A stretch of DNA of 12,179 nt from Desulfuromonadales bacterium (lineage in GTDB: Bacteria > Desulfobacterota > Desulfuromonadia > Desulfuromonadales > BM103), in contig DAOVNV010000051.1 of NCBI GenBank assembly GCA_030630015.1, positions 1 to 12,179 on the forward strand, written 5' to 3'. The position numbers were made by a program, and so were the translations under genes. The notes beneath the pieces were generated by a model that was not told where the DNA came from, searched no databases, and worked only from the letters and a program-made list of their open reading frames with translations. This document shows positions 6,988 to 12,179 of the stretch, in pieces. How positions within the stretch are numbered: the first letter of the stretch is position 1; the number at the start of each line of letters is the position of its first letter.

Positions 6988-7917
6988 TCAAGCTTTGGAA
7001 AGAGCCAGTTCTGAAGCAAAGGCCGGAACGTTGGAGCTGAGTGCTTCCTTGAGGTTTTTGTCGCTGAATTCAAGGAGCTGCCAGCACTCCGGGGTGGACA
7101 GGATTTTCTCAACGAGCTGATGGTTTATATTGTGGCCAGCCTTGTATGCGCGAACATGTCCAAGGATCGGATAGCCGAGCAGGCTCAAGTCGCCAATGGA
7201 ATCAAGAATTTTGTGCCGGACAAATTCATCCTGAAAGCGCAACCCTTCCGGGTTGAGAATCCGTTCGTCGTCGACAACAATGGCATTATCCAGGGAGCCT
7301 CCCCGGGCCAGACCGGCAGCCTTGAGCTGTTCTACGTCACGGAGGAAGCCAAAAGTTCTGGCGGGAGCTAGTTCGCGGCGAAAACAATCCGGAGAAACCT
7401 TGACTGACCTTTGCTGAAGAGCGATACAGGGATGTTCGAAAGCGATGTCGAAAGTCACGCGGAAGAAACGGGACGGAATGATGCTGACGCGTTTTTCTCC
7501 GTCAATGACTGTAATCGGCTTACGAATGGCGAGAAATTTCCGGCTTTGCGGTAGATTGTGCAGGCCCGCTTCCTCGATAATCGAGGTGAAAGGAGCAGCA
7601 CTGCCGTCCATGATGGGAACTTCCGAGCCGTCGATGTCGATATGCAGGTTGTCTATACCGTAGGCGGACAGGGCTGCCAGAAGATGCTCGACTGTGGAGA
7701 TGCGTGTCTCGCCGCGACCAAGGACGGTGGCAAGACGGGTATCGACAACATTCTCTGAACGGGCCTCAATCGAAACAACCTTGTCGCCATCAATGCGATG
7801 AAAAATAATGCCGACACCTGACTCGGCCGGACGCAGTGTCATGTTGATGCGCTGACCCGTATGCAGGCCGATGCCGGAGATGGCAACTGAATTCTCTAAG
7901 GTTCTTTGATAAATCAC
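6988..7917 (-). CDS. lpxC: UDP-3-O-acyl-N-acetylglucosamine deacetylase
   Basis: LpxC is the zinc-dependent cytoplasmic enzyme that removes the acetyl group from UDP-3-O-acyl-GlcNAc, the committed step of lipid A synthesis. The 309 residues match the usual length. Visible hallmarks are the N-terminal IYQRTL and SGIGLHTG, zinc-ligand His78 in STVEHLLAAL (with Glu77 as the catalytic base position), HKILD with His235 and Asp239 as the second zinc site, and His262 in AGHNINH. The start codon is GTG at 7915-7917; the N-terminus beginning with IYQ fits the family, so I keep it. A purine-rich AAGAAAGAG at 7930-7938 is the best ribosome-site candidate, rather far upstream (12 bases). 175 bases separate it from ubiB upstream, and an intrinsic terminator follows, so it may be the last gene of a longer unit or have its own promoter in the gap. 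Confidence 0.97.
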   Translation of the reverse strand: MIYQRTLENSVAISGIGLHTGQRINMTLRPAESGVGIIFHRIDGDKVVSIEARSENVVDTRLATVLGRGETRISTVEHLLAALSAYGIDNLHIDIDGSEVPIMDGSAAPFTSIIEEAGLHNLPQSRKFLAIRKPITVIDGEKRVSIIPSRFFRVTFDIAFEHPCIALQQRSVKVSPDCFRRELAPARTFGFLRDVEQLKAAGLARGGSLDNAIVVDDERILNPEGLRFQDEFVRHKILDSIGDLSLLGYPILGHVRAYKAGHNINHQLVEKILSTPECWQLLEFSDKNLKEALSSNVPAFASELALSKA

Positions 7918-8092
7918 AGGGCTATTAATCTCTTTCTTGGTGGAGTCAATTCTGCCTGTGGAGATGCAATTACCTTGCCATCTATTTGTGTTTTGGAAGT
8001 GTATTGTTTTTGTTAGGTTTTTGTGAAAATGATGAGCTGCCAGTTGATGGAGGGGTGCCGTTCCTGCAACGGTTGTGGCTCAGACAACACAA
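7918..8092. other. Intergenic gap between ubiB and lpxC
   Basis: This 175-base gene-free stretch contains A/T-rich sequence (T-runs on the + strand around 8007-8022) and a small CCGTT / AACGG hairpin near 8059-8073. No good terminator for ubiB was found on the minus strand, so read-through into lpxC is possible. A separate lpxC promoter here is equally possible. Confidence 0.4.
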
Positions 8093-9784
8093 CTACAGCC
8101 GACCTGATCGGAGAATTCCGACAGCGAGCCAAAGCCCGAGAAGACCGGCAATCAGATAGCCAACCAGGCCAAGGAGAGGCAGCCCGAACAGCATGGGCCC
8201 TTTGTCGGTCTGAATGATCAGGGATGATCCGACAATCAGTGAGCCGATGATCAGTGCAAAGGAAACGCGGTTGCTGGACCGGTCCATGTCGGTGGCCAGG
8301 CGATCAAGACCACGGTGTTCCAGGTCGATTTTGAACTGGTTGCGGTTCAACCGGTTGAGGAATTCCTTGATGTCGCGGGGCAGATTGCGGGCTAGAGCGC
8401 CGTAGGCGTTGGCAACCTTCAGGAAGTCGCGTGACATGTGGCCCGGACTGAGCCTCTCACGGACGATGCGTTCCATGAAGGGTCGCAGATGGGCAATCAT
8501 GTTGAATTCCGGGTCGAGTTGCCGCCCCACGCCTTCCATGGTGACCAAAGCTTTGGCAAGCAGCATCAGGTCCGGCGACAGATGGATATGGTGATGGACC
8601 AGGATTTCAATGAAGTCGGCCAGGAGTTTGCCGGCCTTGATGTCCTGCAGGAGGATTTCGTAGTAGTCATCGATAAATTCGTCCAGGTCACGCCGCAGGC
8701 TTTTCAGGTCAGAGTCATCGGTCAGTTCGCCTGAATAAAGCAGTTGAGAGATGATGCTGTCCACATCCCTTGCAAGCAGGGCCTGCAGCAAGTTGATCAA
8801 CTGCTCCTTGAGGTCGTAGCCGAGCCTGCCCACCATGCCATAGTCAAGCATGCAAATGACATGGTCGGGGAGGATAAAGAGATTGCCGGGATGCGGGTCG
8901 CCGTGAAACAGACCATGTTCAAGGATCTGCTTGAGGAAGTTGTCTGCACCACGACTGGCTATTTCCTTGAGGTCGTAACCCCGCCGTCGAAGTTCCTCTA
9001 ATTCGGAAATTTTTATCCCGGGGATGTACTCCATGGTCAGAATGGTCTCCCGGGAAAATTTCCAGAAAACCTTGGGGATATAGACGGTTGCATCTTCGGC
9101 AAAGTTTGCAGCGAAGCGTTCTACGGTCCTGCCTTCCAGATTGAAATTCAACTCCCTGGTGATGGTGCGCCGGAATTCGTTGACCAGGCCACTTGGATTG
9201 TAGATTTTGGCGCCCTCGATGTGTTGCTCGATCAAGTAGGCCAGTCCTGTGAGAATGTCAATATCGGTTTCGATGGTCTGAACGATACCGGGCCGGCGAA
9301 CCTTGAATGCGACCTGTTCGCCCGAATGCAGCCGTCCGAGATGGACTTGGGCAATGGATGCTGTGGCAATCGGGGTGCTCCTGAATTCGGCAAAAAGTTC
9401 ATCTACCGGGGCGCCAAGCTCATCCTGAAGATGTTTTCTTATTTCTATGGTCGGAACCGCCGGAACCTTATCCTGCAGCTTTCGGAATTCATTGATGTAG
9501 GGAGCGGGCAGGATGTCCGCACGGGTGGAGAGGAGTTGGCCAAGCTTGATGAAGGTCGGACCAAGTTCCTCCATGGCCATACGCAGCCGCTGGGGCTGGG
9601 TCAGGCGTTCGATCGCCTTGTCGGCCTTGCCCAGCGAGATGATGCGTTTGCCGAGTTCGAGGTAATAGTCGATGTTGAGCTGTTCGATAAAGTGGCCGAA
9701 ACCATACTTTATCAATACGCCCAGAATCGTCCGGTAGCGTCGAATCGTCCGAATGTTTCGGTTGACACGCAGGATTGGCAGCAT
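8093..9784 (-). CDS. ubiB: UbiB/ABC1 (AarF) family atypical kinase-like protein
   Basis: This 563-residue ABC1/UbiB/COQ8-family protein belongs to a group of atypical ATP-binding kinase-like ATPases that support isoprenoid quinone synthesis at the membrane. Family signatures are KLGQ (80-83, the KxGQ motif), the alanine-rich nucleotide loop TPIATASIAQVH (137-148; Thr141 occupies a position that is often Ala), Lys161 in VAFKVRRP, the catalytic-loop HGDPHPGN (294-301), and the metal-binding Asp314 in LDYG. Two C-terminal hydrophobic segments (~510-530 and ~533-558) are typical membrane anchors of UbiB. It starts with ATG 17 bases after the phasin-like gene and is probably co-transcribed with it. 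If the host is a menaquinone-using lineage, as inferred, the protein may act on menaquinone or have another lipid role, so the ubiB name reflects homology rather than a proven ubiquinone function. Confidence 0.92.
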   Translation of the reverse strand: MLPILRVNRNIRTIRRYRTILGVLIKYGFGHFIEQLNIDYYLELGKRIISLGKADKAIERLTQPQRLRMAMEELGPTFIKLGQLLSTRADILPAPYINEFRKLQDKVPAVPTIEIRKHLQDELGAPVDELFAEFRSTPIATASIAQVHLGRLHSGEQVAFKVRRPGIVQTIETDIDILTGLAYLIEQHIEGAKIYNPSGLVNEFRRTITRELNFNLEGRTVERFAANFAEDATVYIPKVFWKFSRETILTMEYIPGIKISELEELRRRGYDLKEIASRGADNFLKQILEHGLFHGDPHPGNLFILPDHVICMLDYGMVGRLGYDLKEQLINLLQALLARDVDSIISQLLYSGELTDDSDLKSLRRDLDEFIDDYYEILLQDIKAGKLLADFIEILVHHHIHLSPDLMLLAKALVTMEGVGRQLDPEFNMIAHLRPFMERIVRERLSPGHMSRDFLKVANAYGALARNLPRDIKEFLNRLNRNQFKIDLEHRGLDRLATDMDRSSNRVSFALIIGSLIVGSSLIIQTDKGPMLFGLPLLGLVGYLIAGLLGLWLAVGILRSGRL

Positions 9785-9801
9785 GATCGTTCTATCTGTG
9801 G

Positions 9802-10107
9802 TCAGGACGCGGATTCTTTGAGTTTTTTCTCCAAATGGGCCACTTTCTTCTTCAACTTATCAAACTCGTCGCTTGAGACAAGCCCCATGCGGTCGCACGC
9901 CTTTTTGACTTCTTCCTGGGCGAGGCCTTCCAGCTTCTCCTGATTCTCGCGGACAGCATCCTGAACCTTCTTGAGGAAGGTTTTTCCTTCTTCTTCCGAG
10001 ACATTGAACTTCTGGCGCAATTCTGTGAGCAGCTCTTCCGCTTTTTGCTGACTCAAGGTCATTGCACCCACTGCGGTCAGAATGGTTTTTTCAATCAGTT
10101 CGATCAT
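9802..10107 (-). CDS. Small phasin-like coiled-coil protein
   Basis: This 101-residue acidic and lysine-rich protein starts MIELIEKTILTAVGAMTLSQ and is almost wholly helical in character. A hydrophobic/amphipathic N-terminus (1-20) is followed by heptad-like charged repeats and a C-terminal coiled coil around DEFDKLKKKVAHLEKKLKE. Short proteins of this kind are commonly named phasin or polyhydroxyalkanoate granule-associated family, but no granule enzymes are visible here. The start at 10107 is chosen because a perfect AAGGAG (10114-10119) lies six bases upstream. The frame stays open to 10155, but only from a TTG with no ribosome site. It sits between the patatin-like gene (72-base gap) and ubiB (17-base gap), which suggests a membrane-, lipid- or quinone-related accessory role. 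Function is not established. Confidence 0.8.
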   Translation of the reverse strand: MIELIEKTILTAVGAMTLSQQKAEELLTELRQKFNVSEEEGKTFLKKVQDAVRENQEKLEGLAQEEVKKACDRMGLVSSDEFDKLKKKVAHLEKKLKESAS

Positions 10108-10113
10108 GGCAGT

Positions 10114-10119
10114 CTCCTT
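10114..10119 (-). promoter_or_regulatory. Ribosome binding site that sets the phasin-like start
   Basis: The minus strand reads AAGGAG six bases before the ATG at 10105-10107. This is the strongest Shine-Dalgarno sequence in this gene block and argues against the longer TTG-initiated reading. Confidence 0.8.
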
Positions 10120-10179
10120 GAAACGTAAATGTTGGAAATGAAAAGGGTTTAACAAATAATAGCAGAACTGGAGGAGGTT

Positions 10180-11163
10180 TCAATCAACTTTGACCAACTC
10201 GCGGATGGCTGGCATTGCATCGAGTGTGGCAGATTCCCCGGCCGCAATAATCTCATCAGCACGATGAAATTCAAGCAGAGTGATGCCGTCAAGCTGAGGT
10301 CGGATAACCAGGTCACGGGTGTTGCGGTCCAGGCGCAACTGGTTGATCTCGTTCTCCATGATGGCTACGCTCTGGGCACAGACCCGGAAGATGTTCGGGA
10401 TTTTTCGATTGGTCTCTTCACTGACCGTCGCAATTGGCTCTTGCTGGCCCAGCACCCGGCGCGTCAACTGTTCAATGCCGGGTGCATTGAAAAAGTCCCT
10501 CCAGGGTCTCATGCGCTGGTTTTTCTCCTGTTTGAATGGCAGGTAGGCTTCCGGGGTCTGCTTGGTGACCTCTGGAATGGCACACACCCCAATGACCCGA
10601 TCTGCGCCAAGATGGCGGGCGACATCGGTCGGAACGGGATGACAAAGGCCCCCGTCAACCAGAAACCGATTGCCGAAGCGCGCTGGAGAAAAAATACCGG
10701 GGAAGGCCAGCCCGGCTCGCAGGGCTTCCAGCAGGTCGCCCTGCTTGATGACGATGGCTTCGCCGGTCTCGATATCCGTGGCGGTGACGGCCAGGGGCAG
10801 GGAAAGCTCCTCGAAGGTTCTCACCGGCAAAAGCTCAGCCATAAAGGTCATCATCTTCTTGCCGTCAATCAAGCCGGATGTCGGTATGACCGGGTCGAGA
10901 AGACGGGCCAGACTTTTCCAGTCGATGCCGCGTGCGGTTTCCTCTATGCGATGTATCGGGACGTCTGCAGCATAAAGAGCGCCGATGAAGGCCCCTATTG
11001 AGGTTCCGGCAATCAGATCCAGTGAAATTCCGGCATCTTCAAGGGTTTTGAGTACCCCGATATGAGCCAGACCGCGTGCCGCACCGCTACCGAGGGCGAG
11101 GCCTACTTTGGGGGAAGTGGATGATTTGTTCAAGCTCAGAAGTTTCCCAGGGTTTGGTGCCAT
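10180..11163 (-). CDS. Patatin-like phospholipase (RssA-type)
   Basis: This 327-residue serine lipid acyl-hydrolase has a patatin domain at ~18-215. The oxyanion-hole glycine segment is GSGAARG (25-31), the nucleophile elbow is GTSIG (53-57, Ser55), and the partner acid is Asp170 in DGG. Together these form the intact Ser-Asp dyad of the family. The C-terminal ~110 residues lack a recognisable motif but match the general length of bacterial RssA-like proteins. There is no obvious signal peptide, so it is probably cytosolic or peripheral at the inner membrane. The ATG start shares one base with the queH stop codon (minus-strand TGATG at 11161-11165), which points to translational coupling; the ribosome site within the queH end is weak. 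The substrate (phospholipid or lysophospholipid) is inferred only. Confidence 0.92.
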   Translation of the reverse strand: MAPNPGKLLSLNKSSTSPKVGLALGSGAARGLAHIGVLKTLEDAGISLDLIAGTSIGAFIGALYAADVPIHRIEETARGIDWKSLARLLDPVIPTSGLIDGKKMMTFMAELLPVRTFEELSLPLAVTATDIETGEAIVIKQGDLLEALRAGLAFPGIFSPARFGNRFLVDGGLCHPVPTDVARHLGADRVIGVCAIPEVTKQTPEAYLPFKQEKNQRMRPWRDFFNAPGIEQLTRRVLGQQEPIATVSEETNRKIPNIFRVCAQSVAIMENEINQLRLDRNTRDLVIRPQLDGITLLEFHRADEIIAAGESATLDAMPAIRELVKVD

Positions 11164-11702
11164 CAGTTGGTTTTTCTTGGGTAGTAACGGTCCTTTTCCG
11201 AATAAATGCAGCCGCAGTACTGCTGACGATACAGGCCCATGGCCTTGGAAGTGTCAATGCCTTCCTGCCAGCCGATGCGAAAGTCCCGGTAAAGGAATGA
11301 AATGCCGAAGTATTCGCCGAGCTCCTCACCAAATTCCCTGATCATTTCGTGTTCTTGGTAGCGGGAATAGAGCATGGTCGTACTGAAAGCATCAAAACCG
11401 TTGGCGACAGCGTATTCAGCCGTACGTTTGAGCCGAGATTCATAACAATAGCCACAACGGGAGGCAGGTTCCTGAGCGACTTGGGCGAGAAAATCCTCCA
11501 AACCGTATTCGTCCTGAAACAGGACGTCCAGTTCGGTCGCCTTTGCATACTGCTGGACGGCCTCCAGCCGTTTGCGATATTCAACATAGGGGTGAATATT
11601 GTGATTATAAAAGAAACCGGTGACGGAATGGTTGGCTTCGCGTAGAGTTTTGACTGGATAGATCGCGCAGTTGGCACAGCAGATGTGTAGTAGGATTTTC
11701 AT
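11163..11702 (-). CDS. queH: Epoxyqueuosine reductase QueH
   Basis: QueH (formerly DUF208) reduces epoxyqueuosine to queuosine in tRNA, the last step of queuosine synthesis, as a non-orthologous alternative to the cobalamin enzyme QueG. The 179 residues are the usual size. The cysteine pattern is complete: ICCANC (Cys9, Cys10, Cys13), CGYC (Cys83, Cys86) and the C-terminal QQYCGCIYSE (Cys163, Cys165). The family-typical segments STTMLYSRYQ and FRIGWQEGI..SK.MGLYRQQYCGC are also visible. In the characterised family, cysteines bind an iron-sulfur cluster and a further iron. ATG at 11702 has a short AGGT ribosome-site candidate. It is the first gene of the minus-strand run and overlaps the patatin-like gene by one base. 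No other queuosine gene is in the window. Confidence 0.95.
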   Translation of the reverse strand: MKILLHICCANCAIYPVKTLREANHSVTGFFYNHNIHPYVEYRKRLEAVQQYAKATELDVLFQDEYGLEDFLAQVAQEPASRCGYCYESRLKRTAEYAVANGFDAFSTTMLYSRYQEHEMIREFGEELGEYFGISFLYRDFRIGWQEGIDTSKAMGLYRQQYCGCIYSEKDRYYPRKTN

Positions 11703-11832
11703 GGTGACCTATATGCTCCAGCGCAAATGACTCACTCAATTTAACATATTTGTGACGTTCAGGCAAAAAAACCGGCCTGGGAGATTCTTTCTTATAGGAA
11801 GTGCGAAGGGCGCGGGCATCGATGCAAGGTTC
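11703..11832. other. Unique sequence between queH and MITE copy 2
   Basis: These 130 bases precede the minus-strand queH unit and hold the weak promoter candidate described separately. I see no gene, tRNA or terminator here. Together with the repeat copy they make up a gene-free stretch that runs to the window end at 12179; the last 17 bases (12163-12179) are unassigned. Confidence 0.5.
11738..11766 (-). promoter_or_regulatory. Possible sigma-70-type promoter of the queH unit
   Basis: On the minus strand TTGCCT (11761-11766) and TAAATT (11738-11743) are separated by 17 bases, and they lie 36 bases and more upstream of the queH ATG. Each box matches 4 of 6 consensus bases. This is a plausible site chosen by eye, with no supporting data. 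Confidence 0.3.
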
Positions 11833-12162
11833 GTAACTATTCAGCATCTCAGCGAGGGCATGTGGTCTACAGCCATTGCCTGCGTCCAATGTTGTCACTT
11901 AACTTCCCGCAAGCAACAGCTTTAGCAGCCTATCGGACTACCTATGAACTGGCTGCTTGTGTCCGGAGCCTATCATAGCGAAGGATGCAAATTCGTCTGT
12001 TTGGCCCATATTTCAGCCCCTTTTCGACCAATAGCTACGGCTATTACTCTCAAATGAGCCAAAATTTGATCTCAAACGGCCAAATTTTCGCTTCAGCCCA
12101 GATAGTCCGACAGGCTGCATAGCCCACATGCTGTGCGGTTAGTCAGGCAGCTGAATAGTTAC
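11833..12162. repeat. IS66-type MITE-like element, copy 2 (interrupted)
   Basis: This is the same element as at 6797-6930, in the same orientation. Its ends are a perfect 13-bp inverted repeat (GTAACTATTCAGC at the left). It is split by an unrelated insertion at 11925-12119. Flanking 8-mers CAAGGTTC (11825-11832) and CAGGGTTC (12163-12170) match at 7 of 8 positions, consistent with an aged 8-bp target duplication. The two element halves add up to copy 1 minus one base, so nothing else was lost. It has no coding capacity of its own. Confidence 0.8.
11925..12119. mobile_element. Small non-coding inverted-repeat element nested in MITE copy 2
   Basis: This ~195-bp insertion is bounded by 16-bp inverted ends, GCAGCCTATCGGACTA (11925-11940) and TAGTCCGACAGGCTGC (12103-12118), with one mismatch. 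The target duplication is TA (11923-11924 / 12120-12121), or equally TAGC (11923-11926 / 12120-12123). It has no open reading frame of note. Inside, TTTGGCC / GGCCAAA (12000-12006 / 12078-12084) and AATAGC-TACG-GCTATT (12030-12045) form nested stems. A partial subterminal echo of the left end, GAGCCTATC, lies at about 11966-11974. The transposase family that would mobilise it is not identifiable from this window. Confidence 0.75.
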
Positions 12163-12179
12163 CAGGGTTCTTTTCTTCA

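Noticed and set aside
7918..7954. Minus-strand TTGACT ... TAATAG boxes with 16-base spacing before lpxC
   Set aside because: The transcript would start almost at the GTG codon, leaving no leader, and the boxes overlap the ribosome-site candidate. Not strong enough to annotate.
8059..8073. Small CCGTT / AACGG hairpin after ubiB as a terminator
   Set aside because: The stem is only 5 bp and no T-tract follows on the minus strand.
9221..9943. Plus-strand open frame of 240 residues
   Set aside because: It is antisense to ubiB and the phasin-like gene. No recognisable domain or ribosome site, and it spans two real genes.
10264..11001. Plus-strand open frame of 245 residues
   Set aside because: It is antisense to the patatin-like gene, which has its full catalytic dyad. 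Long shadow frames are expected at this G+C content.
11605..11898. Minus-strand open frame of 97 residues overlapping the queH start and MITE copy 2
   Set aside because: It runs from the repeat into queH in another frame, has no family features, and part of it is repeat sequence.

Overview
This is a 12.2 kb chromosomal window of ordinary bacterial housekeeping and regulatory genes. It most resembles a Gram-negative of the Desulfuromonadia (Geobacter / Desulfuromonas / Pelobacter) type. That placement is an inference from gene content and protein resemblance: lpxC implies lipid A and an outer membrane, and there are an NtrY/NtrX-type sigma-54 pair, QueH, a short phasin-like protein beside a UbiB homologue, and IS66-like repeat debris. 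No alignment was run.

Layout. The left end carries the 3' end of an rRNA operon on the + strand: the 23S 3' terminus, a short spacer with a UUCG-capped hairpin, the 5S gene and a strong intrinsic terminator. All nine protein genes are on the minus strand, so the first one converges on the rRNA operon. Read in the direction of transcription (right to left) there are these blocks: (1) queH, a patatin-like phospholipase, a phasin-like small protein and a UbiB/ABC1 kinase-like gene (11702 to 8093), tightly packed and probably one operon; (2) lpxC (7917 to 6988) with its own intrinsic terminator; (3) an NtrY-type sensor kinase, an NtrX/NtrC-type sigma-54 activator and an HD-GYP phosphodiesterase (6549 to 1524), probably co-transcribed; (4) a 2,4-dienoyl-CoA-reductase-like SDR (1301 to 477).

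How the genes work together. Block 3 looks like a signalling module: membrane kinase to enhancer-binding regulator, with a cyclic-di-GMP-type hydrolase at the end of the unit. Block 1 mixes tRNA queuosine modification with lipid, membrane and quinone-related functions. LpxC commits UDP-GlcNAc to lipid A synthesis.

The most notable structure is non-coding. Two copies of an imperfectly palindromic element lie in the same orientation at 6797-6930 and 11833-12162. Their ends read GTAAC...GTTAC, and each is flanked by 8-bp direct repeats (one perfect, one 7/8). These are the hallmarks of a non-autonomous IS66-type MITE. The first copy sits directly against the U-tract of the lpxC terminator. The second copy is interrupted by a different, roughly 195-bp element with 16-bp terminal inverted repeats, and copy 1 supplies the matching empty site. 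I see no sign of a defence system, prophage, CRISPR array or other novel multi-gene system.
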